Part shown: piece by piece, positions 23,319 through 35,050 of the stretch
Numbering within the stretch: position 1 is the stretch's first letter
How the letters are laid out: each line of letters begins with the position of its first letter
NCBI GenBank assembly: GCA_022575985.1
Contig: JAKSXM010000266.1
Span: 1,860,001-1,924,000 of the forward strand
Direction: 5' to 3'
Origin: Anagrus nilaparvatae
Taxonomy: Eukaryota > Arthropoda > Insecta > Hymenoptera > Mymaridae
Length of the DNA stretch: 64,000 nucleotides
Program-made: the position numbers and the translations under genes
The notes under the pieces: model-generated
What the model was told of the DNA's origin: nothing
The model's database searches: none
Seen by the model: the letters and a program-made list of their open reading frames with translations, nothing else

Positions 23319-24194
23319 TATAATGTGGCTATTTCCGCCCTCTCGGAATGACCACAATTATTATTTAATATTTCAAATAAAATTATATAAGTTTCTAAGC
23401 AAAAACGAGTCGTGTAAACATGCGCGCGCGATAAAATATGTATATCGAAACGGTAGCACATGATTGACTTTTATTCTTTGGATCGCGGGAATTTAACTAT
23501 AATGCTGAAGAGGGGGAGGTGAAAGGGGTATAACCTGTAATAAAAATTCACTAATTTATCTTTTCAAAATTATATACAAAAATCTACTTTATTCAAAATC
23601 TTATTCATTAATATTTTACACTTTATAATCTAAATTTAATCTATTTCACTGTCTATATAATTTTTAACCGCTAATTCATCACTTTCAATAATTATAATAA
23701 ATGTCACTTTTCACTAATTCAATTCTTTGCGACACACACATGACCATTTCAATTATTTTCTTTACCTTTATTTCTGCTAATTATCTTGCTAATCTTTCCT
23801 TAAGCAAAACTTTTTTATTACTTATTAAATAAACTTGATCCCATTTTTATAAGACTTCTTCCATAAATATCATTCCTTTAACTATAAAAATCCAATAAAT
23901 AAAGATGTCCGCTAATAGGATCTTGTAATCAATATTCGATTAACCAGTTAATATAACTTGTAATTGATTATTATTAATCCTTAACGCGGCAATATTATTT
24001 ATTATCAATAATAATCATTAATCTATTAATCTTTAATTACTAAAACTACTTTTTCAATACTTAATCAATTAATTTAATTATCAAAATTATTCTTTTTATA
24101 AAAATGTGCTTTTTCTAGTATCGAGGTCCGCGCAACAATAATCTTCCGCGCACTTATGAAATTTAGCATTTCCGGGTCTTATAGCAACGCTATA
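23319..24194 (-). repeat. Gypsy LTR, minus strand, related to the LTR at 3798
   Basis: In reverse complement the purine tract TTAGGGGAGGGCTAT precedes the LTR start (TATAGCG in place of TGTAACG), and the end reads GGGCGGAAATAGCCACATTATA. It is about 876 bp and clearly diverged from the 1052-bp LTR at 3798. The terminal TG and CA have decayed to TA. Confidence 0.7.
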
Positions 24195-26030
24195 ATAGCC
24201 CTCCCCTAAGGGGGGGCGTTTGGGACAAAAGCCCTCAAACATCCGGTATCATACATCATACTTTACAATAATTTTGCCATAAACCAAGCTTACTCACTTT
24301 ATTACTAATAAAGCTAACAACTTATAACTAACTATTTACAATTAAAATTATATTTACAAAAATTTTATTTACATGTTATTAAGAGTTAGGTTGGGCACAA
24401 GAAAATAATCTTTACTTTTCAAATTTTCATAAGCGCAAAAAAATAAAAAAAAATTTTCATTAACTTACATCCTTTTTACCACATTTCTCCTCTTTTTTTG
24501 GGGGGATTAGGGTAATTTATAAGGGATATAAGGGTTAATATTTCTTTGTAAGAATAATTTGGTCATTTTTCCGCTATTTCATGGGCAATCATTGATTTTA
24601 ATCTGTGTCATGAACTGTGACATTTTTCCGCTAATCAATGGGCAATCATTTACGTAGAGTAGAGACAAGTTAATCAAATAAAAAAAAACAAAATCAGGAA
24701 TTTTTCCTCTATGATCTGTAAATAAATAAAAAAAATATATTTAAACAAAAAAACTTTTATTTATGATTAACTGTATCTTTACATATTTTGTGAAAATAGA
24801 ATTTTAACCCAATTACTAACGAATTCTATAGTTGTATAGGCAATCCGCTAGCAATTTGTTTTATGGTAGGGGGTAATCTGTTAATATCGAATCCTGTAAC
24901 GGTTAGCTGGGATAAAATATTTTCAGGCCCTTCTACCTAGGGTTCTACTTCCGCAATTTCTTATAAAAATCTTTTTCACAATAACTAAATCTTTAATGTC
25001 AAAAATCCTTTTTATCTAAATCATTTTATCTGAAAATCTATTCTACATGTTACCATATCAAATTCTAAATAATTTTTCAACATTTCAATTTAATTTCTAT
25101 TTATTACTTTTTCATCAATAACTTTCATTATCATTTAACTTCCCTGTTAATCAATCTAATAATAATCTCTTTATCGTATCATCGTAATCTAAACTAAATA
25201 TTTATTCATTTTAATAATCTACTGAATCTAAATCTTGTCTTTCACAAAAAAAAAAACTAACCTATTCTTTCTCATATTTATTATATTCAAACAGTTTTAG
25301 GCTTTGTGATTGCCTCATAAATTGTCTAAATTACAATCATAAAAATGAAAACTTTAAGAAGAAAAAAGCTTCACAAATTCTATACTAACTAATTAAAGAG
25401 CTTTGAAGTATAATTATTAGGCTTAGAAGTTGCAATTTCGGCCCTACAATTTTTAGAGAACTTAAAACCACACACCATCCCCCGCCTTAAATTCGACTTC
25501 GTCGTGCTTTTATTAGCTTTTTTATAAAAATGTTTAATCTTTTTAATAAAAAAAAATAATTCTAAGTTTCCATTTTCTCTTTTTCATGTCCCATTTTACC
25601 CATTTTCGCAAGCTTTTATGTCGACAAATCTTAATTTTTAAACTATTTAAAACAGAACTTATACCATCATGAACTATTAAATTAAAAATTTTACGTCTTT
25701 TTCTTTTTAACCTAACATAACAAAATCGATATTGCCACAGTCTTTTGAATTTTCCTGTTCTTCATGATCCTTTTTGAGTATAATTTGGCGTACTGGTGCT
25801 TGTTACAGCGAAAATACTTATAGTTACATAATAGCTATTAGCAGAAGTACTTACAGGTATGTTAACGCTATTTATCGGGGTAGGAGAAGCAGGAGGCGGG
25901 GGTACACCTGCATTACTTGAGACAGGTACAGTCAATCTAACATCGCGTGATTCAGAGACTGTATTATTACTACTAGCATTTTCTAAATTACCGTTGCTTG
26001 TTTGTACCACTTCATCAAAAGCTGGTGTCT
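24195..26030 (-). mobile_element. 3' internal part of a second Gypsy element, decayed
   Basis: The internal side of the LTR begins with GTTTGAGGGCTTTTGTCCC in reverse complement, like GTCGAGGGCTTTC at 3755. An AATTACCCTAATCCCCCCAAAA-like stretch near 24490 parallels 3385-3420. The rest is non-coding AT-rich DNA apart from a Ser/Pro/Thr-rich 82-codon minus frame at 25762-26010, which may be a remnant of the element's last ORF. No pol is left. Confidence 0.55.
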
Positions 26031-27079
26031 AAACCTCGAATTTCGATTACTATGTGTTTTTCAACACTGGTATATATGTAAATATAAAAGGAGTAGTAAT
26101 AAAATATAGAGTAAGAGTATGCATATAGCATATATTATACATATAAATTAGAGTATAGCCAGAGTATTATAGCGTCTGCTCTCGCCCGGTTTATTATTAT
26201 ACTTTTTATTATTTATATTTATATATATATTTAATTTATATTGTTTATTATATTTTGAAGTTCTATAGTAATAATAAATAATAATAATATACTTTTTACT
26301 TTTATATATATAAAATTTATATTGTTTATTATATGTTTATTTTTGAAGTTCTATAGTAATAATAATAATAACCCAGCTTATTCAGATTACATTTTTATAA
26401 GATTAATTTTTGGTAAAGCTATCCAAAAACAATTTATAACTTCAATTAGAGAACTTGAACCAAGACTAGCATCTGTATCTATAGATTTGGAGTAAATTAA
26501 TAGTTTGTCAATGATAATGATACTATACCTGCTGATGTCAACAAAAGGAAATAAAATGATTCGGCTTTAAGTTTTCAAAAAATTCCAATTTGCTGGATTT
26601 GTTGCAACGTTATCTTGGTAGCTATAATTTTTATTGGAACAGGTGAAGATTTTAATACAGGTAAGTGCATAATTTTTTATTAAAATTATTAATTTTAAAT
26701 ACAAAATAATAAACATTAATATTTAAATATGGGGTTAATATCTGAGATAAACACAGCCCAAATAGCTAATTAAGTAATAAGTAATGCAATAATTGTAAAT
26801 TATATTTTATAAGTTCTTTTTCGAACAAAATTTTATTCTATCTTTCTCTCAAAAGTTCTTCTTTTCTCTGTCTAACCATTTTAGAAACCCGCTATAGCAT
26901 AAAAAAAGAGATGGTTATTTCATGATTTAAAAAAAATAAATAAATAAATTAAGAATTTTTTTCTTTTTTTCAGTTTTTAGTTTATAATTAAGGCCTTCAA
27001 AAATATAATTCAGCTCAGCTTTATATATTTGCAGTCTCGTGTATTACTTAATATCATTCTTTAAAATAAATTGTAATAA
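26031..27079. other. AT-rich DNA with a short duplicated segment
   Basis: A segment ending TTTGAAGTTCTATAGTAATAATAA occurs twice (about 26250 and 26345). A stretch at about 26395-26495 reads as possible coding (LIFGKAIQKQF, IRELEPRLASVSIDLE) but cannot be assigned. Confidence 0.4.
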
Positions 27080-27710
27080 TAAAATTGTACTCCAAACTTT
27101 GATGACAAAATCAAATCAACGAGAAAAAATTACTCAATAAAGAACAATTCACAAAAGTTTAAATCGTAGGCACATTGTTGGTTTTCATGGATTTTTTGAT
27201 GATAATTTTAATGTTTACATTATTTTGGAGCTTTGTAGAAAAAGGGTAAGATAACATCTTTTTTATAATATAATTTATTTAAATCATTTCTTACTTTGCA
27301 GTCTATGATGGATACATAAATTACACAAATAAAATAAAGGCTTTAACAGAATTTGAAACTAGATATTATATGAAGGAAATTCTTGATGACGTTTATTATT
27401 TAGATCAAAATAAAATAATTCATCTCGATTTGAAACTTGGTAATTTATTTGAACGGTGTTTTGCAAGTTAAAATTGGAGATTTTGGTTCACCTACAAGGC
27501 TTGAACATGCTGGAGAAAGAAAAAAGACATTATGTGGTACATTAAACTATATTGCTCCAGAAATTTTAACTAAAGTTAGCCATTCTTATGAAGTAGACAT
27601 TTGGAGCATAGGATGTATTACTTATGTATACGCTTCTTGTTGGAAAACCACCTTTTGAAACATCTAGTTTAAAAGAAACTTATGCCAGAATCAAACAAGA
27701 TCAATAAAAA
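27080..27710 (+). pseudogene. Polo-like kinase pseudogene (kinase domain)
   Basis: Text matching Polo/PLK1 appears in order: LMTKSNQREKITQ, then a stop (TAA), then [17 protein letters not shown] and [12 protein letters not shown] retained intron follows (27248 to about 27301, GTAAGATAAC to TTTGCAG), then [44 protein letters not shown] and [10 protein letters not shown], and after a frameshift [19 protein letters not shown]. The catalytic HRD has become HLD. The intron shows a DNA-level duplicate, not a retrocopy. With a stop, frameshifts and the HRD loss it is not an active kinase. Confidence 0.85.
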
Positions 27711-28580
27711 ATATCATTAAATCATGACTATTATATAACAAAATTATTGCTAGATTGTGGTATTCAATATCAATTAATGGTATCTGTTTGCAAAATATGT
27801 GTTACATAAAGCTATGACATTAACCGATTCATATTTATCAGAAAGATTTTTGAATTTTCCAAGTGAATATTTAGCCGAAGGAATAATTTATTTATTATCA
27901 ATTTAAATAATATAATTTATGGTACTGATGTGAATATTAAAAATCATTTTAAAAAATCACCTCTTCCTTTTGCTTACTCAAAAATTTCAAAACATTGTAA
28001 GATCCTATTAAAATATTTTTTTGTTAAAACAGCAAGGCAAAAATTCAAATACAGAAGAACTAGAAATGATTAAAGAAGGAACTTTTATAAATAATTGTGA
28101 AATGAATTGAGTAAAATGAAAAATGACATAATTTGTGATGTGATAACATCAGCGTATATTCAGTTTTAAATAAAAGTATAAATTTTTTATCAGAATATTC
28201 AAAAAACAAAAATATGTTTGAAATTTTAATATAAAAAAAAATTAAATATCCAATTTATTGTAATAAAAAAAAATTAAATATCCAATTTATTGTAATATTA
28301 TCAAACACAAATTTGACTTAGCATTAAGTAGAAGGTAATAATATACATCTTTTTTATCGACGACCGGTGCAGCATGTCGCAACCTTCATAAAAAATTCCA
28401 AAAAAATTTATGAGCATGCGTATTTTATGTTAATAATAATTTTTCTTATTAATTAATTAATTATTTTTTTTAATATTCACTGATTGTGGGGGAGATAATA
28501 AATTGTTATAATATAAGCTAATTATATTTAAAGTACAGCACTGTATAAGAAAAATTATCTATTTACTGTAAACTTTTGCT
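27711..28580. other. Possible decayed C-terminal part of the Polo copy, then AT-rich DNA
   Basis: Short pieces could be worn polo-box coding (near 27745-27790 and LLKYF near 28000), but they are too degraded to be sure. A direct repeat of AAAAAAAATTAAATATCCAATTTATTGTAAT lies at 28240-28297. Confidence 0.3.
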
Positions 28581-28589
28581 GAAATAAAA

Positions 28590-29310
28590 ATTTACTTAGC
28601 TTAGGCCATATAATTTCATCTCACAACATTTATGGCCCAAAAGTTATAATATATTTATTAGGAATTAATATTTTTGCTGAAATAAAATTTTACTTAGCTT
28701 AGGCCATAAAATTTCATCTCACAACATTTATAGGCCGAAAGTTGAATTATATGTAAAAAGTAGATCCATTAAGAATATTGTAAGGAAATCAAATAAATTT
28801 TAATCTTAAAAACCTTATTTTCTGGACTCAAAAACTTCAAATTCAGATGAGCTTGTGATTAGGAAACAACAAGACTTAACTTAGTTTTAATTATACTTTA
28901 ATTTATTAAAGTTTTAAAAACATTATTAATTTAATCAGTATCAGTATTTTGAAATATACATTTGCTTAAATTAAATTTTTACTTAGCTTAGGCCATATAT
29001 AATTTCATCTCACAACATTAGTGGCCCAAAAGTTATAATATATTAGGAATTTATAATTTTGCTTAAATTAAATTTTTAATTAGCTTAGGCCATAAAATTT
29101 CATCTCACAACATTTATGGGCCGAAAGTTGAATTATATGTAAAAAGTAGATCCATTAGGAATATTGTAAGGAAATCAAATAAATTTTAATCTTAAAAACC
29201 TTATTTTCTGGACTCAAAAACTTCAAATTCAGATGAGCTTGTGATTAGGAAACAACAAGACTTAACTTAGTTTTAATTATACTTTAATTTATTAAAGTTT
29301 TTAAAAAATA
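28590..29310. repeat. Tandem duplication, 386-bp unit, with an inner 98-bp repeat
   Basis: AAGACTTAACTTAGTTTTAA at 28871 recurs at 29257, and the preceding about 300 bp is almost identical in both copies. Inside each unit a GCTTAGGCCATA-AATTTCATCTCACAACATTTATGGCC segment occurs twice. No coding capacity is seen. Confidence 0.85.
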
Positions 29311-29451
29311 TTAGCAATCAATTTAAAAGAATATTAAGCAACAAATTATTTTTTTATAAAGGAAAATACGTTTGGTTTGATCTAGCAGACTATATATTTG
29401 TAGTAAGGTGTCCTATATTATAATATTTATAAATAATTTATTATGTTTTAG

Positions 29452-30110
29452 ATAAACGAAATATACACATTCAGTAATTTTACTATACGGATGGCTAATA
29501 AGTCTTATAATAATTTGGAGTGTAAGTTTGAAATAATTTTAAGTGATGATACCGATATTCAGAATGTAGTTGGACAGACTGAAGATTATAAATATAAAAT
29601 AGATACAATTAAAAGTATAGGAGATGTAGAAGACTGTAAAATAAATTCGCCTATTGGTAAGAATTTTAAAGTAATAATATAATAAATATTTTAAATTTAA
29701 TAAAAATTATTTTTTACAGATACGATTGGTTACATTTCATACATTCCTGATGAAGTTGAAAGATTTCGTTATAAAGTGTCTGGTGACAATGGATGTTTTT
29801 TAAATGTGGAATTATCAGATGAACACGAAGATACAGTATGTTGTTTGAAATTAGTTTTTTATAAAATTTAATTTAATTTGTAAAGTTATATGTAATTATT
29901 TTTTTATTGTAGATATTATGTACATTTTGGAATAAGGATGCTACCAATTTTAAATATAAATTAAACGACATTCTAATACTTCGTAATGTTTTAGTGAATA
30001 AAAGTGGTCGTGGAAAGAATTTATCGGTAGGCAAGTCTACAATAATTAAGTGTAATGAAGACAATCAACCTAAAGTTAAAGTGATAAAAAGTTTTTTGAA
30101 TATTAATTAA
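29452..30110 (+). CDS. RPA1-like (replication protein A 70 kDa-like) OB-fold gene, 5'-incomplete
   Basis: RPA binds single-stranded DNA in replication and repair. Three exons are seen: 29452 (after a GTTTTAG acceptor) to 29656, 29720-29835 and 29913-30110, all with GT-AG borders and a continuous frame. The encoded text follows the end of RPA1 DNA-binding domain A (IYTFSNFTIRMANKSYN) and then domain B (SIGDVEDCKI, DTIGYI, LCTFWNKDATNFKYKLNDILILRNV, GKNLSVGKS). If translation starts at ATG 29491 the product has 159 aa. The frame is open upstream to the acceptor, so earlier exons existed or exist. Domain A's first half, the N-terminal domain and the zinc-bearing domain C are absent. It is a paralog of the gene at 31982-33008 and shares its intron positions. 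Confidence 0.75.
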
Positions 30111-31100
30111 GTATGTAACAAAAGTAACGGTCAGTGATTACTATAAATTGTATATATTTATTATTTGGTTAATTTATTTGTTTATATTTTCTAAAAATAT
30201 ATTATAAATTGTTTATATTATTTTGATATTATTTAGATAGTAATGTGTTTGATTAATTTAAATTTGAATTAAATTATTGATATGTTCGAGTAATTAGCTT
30301 GTTTATTATTACATATTATATATTATGATATATAAATTATATTATAACAATTTATTATTGTTAAATTTGTTTCTTCTTATACATATATATTTATTGAATA
30401 TAATTTGATTATATTTATTTTGTAAAATATTATTATGATAAAGCCAAAGTTATAATTTAACTTTAAAATTAAAGTAAATATTTGTATAATAGATGTAATA
30501 TTCGCACAATATTTTGTTAATAATATTTTGAATATTAAAGTTAAAAGTAAATTATATTTTTATATAATTAATATCAAATTATTTATTATAAAAATGTTAA
30601 AAGTAATTAAAATTTCTTAAATATTATCATTAATTTTTAATGTAATTACAAATGGATTTATTGTTGGATAGTATTATTATGTGATATTTAATTTTTTAAA
30701 TGTTTTGATTTTTGTTAATCAATTATAGACAATATTAAATTTAAATATATATTAAATAATTTAGTGTGAATTTATAAGAATGTAAAAATTTATTTAAACC
30801 AATTTGATTTGATTATTTGATTACTTATGTATAACTATAATTATTAAATTGTTTGAAATTTCATTAATAAATATATTTGACAGATAAATTTTATTGTTTT
30901 TATTGATATTTATTAACTAGACTTATAAAGTTTTTAATCTATTGATTAAAAATATAATATTATTGATGTTATATATTTTTACTTATTGGTAAAGTTAAAA
31001 ATATTTTGAATACAGATATTTGTTGTATACTTTAAAATAGTGAAAAAAAATGTTGGTGAGTTGGTCTGATTTGGTTTAAAATTGTATTAGTTAATTTTTA
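30111..31100. other. AT-rich intergenic DNA between convergent RPA1-like genes
   Basis: Very high A+T. No gene or clear repeat is seen. Confidence 0.5.
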
Positions 31101-31322
31101 GAGGCAATTTCATGTAGCGTATTTTTATTAGATTCTAGGGGCACTAAAATAGAAATAAATAATTATAACTCAAAATTTATTAAAATTCTGCTCGAGCAGG
31201 ATCCAGAAAACTAACTTCAAGCAAAATTTTAATTAATTTTTAGTTATAATTACTAAAATTTAATTGAAGTTAATTCTAACAACCCCAGAATCTAGTAAGA
31301 AAACGCTCCATGAAATGGCCCC
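31101..31322. mobile_element. Small MITE with imperfect 38-bp inverted ends and TA flanks
   Basis: GAGGCAATTTCATGTAGCGT...AGATTCTAGGGG at the left is mirrored by CCCCAGAATCTAGT...ACGCTCCATGAAATGGCCCC at the right. TA lies immediately outside both ends (31099-31100 and 31323-31324), as for Tc1/mariner-type targets. It is 222 bp and non-coding. Confidence 0.75.
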
Positions 31323-31981
31323 TATACTATTAAACCGATACAATCCATTATTAAAATTTTGGCAGTCAAACGTTTATTTCTTTTCGAGTAAATACAGTAA
31401 ATACAGGTCGCGACGAATTGTTTATTATTTTATAAATATATGAGAATAAACACGCAATTAATTTATTAAATAATAAAATTATTTTAAAAATTTTGTTAAT
31501 GCATACTTTTTAAATAATTGAAATTTATTTATTTTATATTTTCTTTGGCTTGAAATTTTTTTTGGCTTGTACAATTCTTGAAAAATTTTTATTTAAAAAT
31601 GTTTACTTATGACATTTCAATTTAAAAAATTTAAACAATTTATTGAATACATTGCCAAAGATGTATTTCAATTAATTCAAATTATATATTTAGCACATAA
31701 TAAAATAAATAAAAAAAATTTTAATTTTTAAAAGCATAAATTTTATTGTAAATACACTGTATGCTAATTTTAAAGTACATAATTATTAATCAAAAAAATT
31801 TGTTTATTAAAAAAATTATACTTTTTGTAATTTATAATTTATATAAAATATTTATATAAGAATTTTTTTAAATAATCTATTAACTTACTACCGTATTAAA
31901 CTAAATGTTAAATTATTACAATTCTTTGTCAACAAAATATGGATTCTAAAGTAGAAAGTACTGAAACGGTTTCAACTCATT
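31323..31981. other. AT-rich intergenic DNA
   Basis: Nothing recognisable beyond poly(T) and poly(A) tracts. Confidence 0.5.
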
Positions 31982-33008
31982 TTAATTTGAAAGTTTTTCT
32001 ACAATTGGAAATAATTTATTAGATTCTTCATTACTCTCAAATTTTTCTACGCTTGAAAATTGCTTTATTGACACATAGACACCATTTGAATTTCTTTGAA
32101 CAATTGCAGTACGTATTGTTAGAATATCTAATTCGTTAAATGTACAGTTTAAAGCAGAATCATTCCATAACATTACTGTAACCTAAAACATAAACAAATT
32201 ATCAAAATTTTAATTTATACACTTAATTATACATTAACTATAAAGTTAAATAAATTCATAAAACTCACTTCTACTTTAGATTCATCCGTAACAACTAATT
32301 CTCTTTTATTACCAACTCGATTATTTAACTTATGATTAAAACTTTCTGCTTCTTTAATAGTTTTAATATAGCATACGAAATCTATAAAAAAAATTAATAA
32401 ATTAAATAACTATTAGCAATTTCATATTTACTTTTATAAAAACTACTTACCAATAATAAAATCATCTTCCAAATTTGCAATTTCACTTAGTTTTATGAAC
32501 ACACTTGGAGTATACGTATATGCATTAGATAAGTCAAAATGTTCTTTTATTACTGTATTTGGCAATGTATCTGCTTCAAAAGCTGTTCCTAAGTTATTCA
32601 CTCCTTCATTTATAAATCGTATTATGAAATTGGTAATAATATAAATTTTACCTTTCTAAAATTAAATGAATATATTACATATTTATAAATTATAAATTAT
32701 TTAAAATAAATTATAAAATTATACATACTTCAATCAATGGAAAAAATTTAAAATCAGCAAAAAATCTCATACATTTTTTTTCTAGATCCACAATGTCAAA
32801 ATGGAATATGGTACTTTCTACAGAATTCCTTACTATTTTTCTAAATTTAGATTTATTATAGACTTTTCCTATAACCTCATTCCTGAAATAACAGTTATTA
32901 CTTTAATAATTTATATCAAATCACAATTTTAAAATTATAAAATACTTACTTATTAGTTAGTTTGTCTAAATCAGAAAAATTAAATATTAGATTTATTTTT
33001 GAAGGCAT
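31982..33008 (-). CDS. RPA1-like OB-fold protein gene, five exons, 243 aa
   Basis: Exons on the minus strand are 33008-32950, 32882-32729, 32655-32451, 32381-32269 and 32182-31982. All borders are GT-AG and the frame is continuous. The product is a short RPA70-like protein with two OB folds. Residues about 1-71 resemble the first half of DNA-binding domain A. KGKIYIITNFII begins its second half. Domain B starts near KLSEIANLEDDFI and includes DFVCYIKTIKEAESF, KRELVVTDES and VTVMLWNDSALNCTFNELDILTIRTAIV. The full-length protein's N-terminal interaction domain and zinc-ribbon domain C are missing (243 aa against about 600), so it cannot replace RPA1 in the trimer by that contact. A duplicate specialised for single-stranded DNA binding is inferred. 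No stops or frameshifts are seen. Confidence 0.8.
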
Positions 33009-33479
33009 TTCGATCTTACTCAATTCTAAATAAATAAAATAATCATTTATTAATATTATGAAAAAAAAAATTTATTAGCAATTGTTATAGCTTACTCATT
33101 CATATAGTATACAATGAAACATATTTTCATAGTTTAACACATGTTTAATTATATATAAAATTTTTTTTTAAAATTAAAGTACTCTCACAATTTATAAAAC
33201 AATAAAATCAAATAAATATATATATTACCATTATAACATAATAAATATACATTAAGTTATCAAATTAAAATATTATAATCTTCATGTAATTACAAACACC
33301 ATAATAAATCACGACGTTAGCGGTCTCTAATAGTAAACTTTCGGAATTATATAGACTTTCCATTATTTTATAATTTATATAATTAAACAGAATATGATAT
33401 TTTGTTATTTGATATTTTGTATGATATATATAATATGATAATTTGATATTTTCTACTGAATTTTTGTTTTTCTTGCTCT
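33009..33479. other. 5' flank of the RPA1-like gene, AT-rich
   Basis: The upstream region of the minus-strand gene. No element is recognised. Confidence 0.4.
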
Positions 33480-35050
33480 AAAAAACCCTTATATAAAGTT
33501 AAAAGTTCATTTTTTCAAGTTTTTTGGTTCATTATCTTAGAAAATCGAAAAATTTTTTAAGTTAAAAAATTGAATATTTTTCATCGAATATTTGTTTTTT
33601 TTGTTTTAAAAACCTTCTTTGTAAAGTTTAAAGTTCATTTTTTCAATTTTCTTGGTTCGCTATCTTGAAAAATCGGGTCCGCTAAATCGAAAAATCGCAA
33701 AATTTTTTAAGTTAAAAAATTGGATATTTTCTATTGAATATTTGTTTTTCTTGATTTAAAAAATCCCTTAGTAAAGTTGAAAGTTTATTTTTTCAAGTTT
33801 TTTGGTTCGTAATTTTGGAAAATCCGAAAATATATTCGTGTGGAAAATGACAAATTATACCTCCAGGGTATCTGTTTCTATTTGGAATGGTAATTTCATC
33901 TTAAAAGTCCTTATTTTATCATGTTTTATGTCAAAAATTCATTTTTTCAACTTTTTTGGTCCGCCATCTTGGAAGATCGGAAAATTTTGTAGGTTAAAAA
34001 ATTGAATATTTTCCAACGAATATTCGTTTTTTTGACCTAAAAAACCCTTTTGTAAAGTTAAAAGTTCATTTTTTCAAATTTATCGGGTCGCCGTCTTGGA
34101 AAATCGGAAAATATATTGTGTGGAAAATGAAAAATTATACCCTCAGGGTATCTTCTTCTACCTAGAATGATTATGTTCATCTTAAAAGTTCTTATTTTAT
34201 CATGTTTTATGTCGAAAATTCATTTCTTTAAGTTTTTTGGTCCACCATCTTGGAAAATCGGAAAATTTTGTAGTTTAAAAAATTGAATATTTTCCACCGA
34301 ATATTCGTTTTTTTGCCCTAAAAAACCCTTTTGTAAAGTTAAAAGTTCATTTTTTCAAATTTATCGGGTCGCCATCTTGGAAAATCGGAAAATATATTAT
34401 GTGGAAAATGAAAAATTATACCTTCAGGGTATCTGCTTCTACCTAGAATGATTATTTTCATCTTAAAAGTCCTTATTTTATCATGTTTTATTTCAAAAAT
34501 TCATTTTTTCAAGTTTTTTGGTCCGCCATCTTGGAAAATCGGAAAATTTTGTAGATTAAAAAATTGAATATTTTCCACCGAATATTCTTTTTTTTACCCT
34601 AAAAATCGCTTTTGTAAAGTTAAAAGTTCATTTTTTCAAATTTATCGGGTCGCCATCTTGGTAAATCGGAAAATATATTGTGTGGAAAATGAAAAATTAT
34701 ACCTTTAGGGTATCCTCTTCTACCTAGTATGATTATTTTCATCTTAAAAGTCCTTATTTTATCATGTTTTATGTCAAAAATTCATTTCTTCAAGTTTTTT
34801 GGTCCGCCATCTTGGAAAATCGGAAAATATTTAGGGTTGAAAAATAGGATATTTTCCAGCAAATATTTGTTTTTCTTGCCCTAAAAAACCCCCTTGTAAA
34901 ATTAAAAGTTCATTTTTTCAAATTTATCGGTCCGCCATCTTGGAAAATCGGAAAATATATTTTCGCGGAAAATGAAAAATTATACCTCCAGGCTATCCGC
35001 TATAACCTGGAATGATTATTTTCATCCTGAAAGTGCTTATTTTATCCTGT
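33480..35050. repeat. Tandem array, 281-bp unit, about 5.5 copies
   Basis: ATTATACC(T/C)(T/C)CAGGGTATC recurs at 33854, 34134, 34415, 34696 and 34979 (spacings 280, 281, 281, 283). Each unit also contains TTGGTCCGCCATCTTGGAAAATCGGAAAAT twice, so the unit is itself made of two related halves. Older, more diverged half-units lie at 33480-33800. Confidence 0.9.

Noticed and set aside
28240..28300. Possible CRISPR-like direct repeats
   Set aside because: Only two adjacent AT-rich copies without spacers in a eukaryotic setting; this is a simple duplication.
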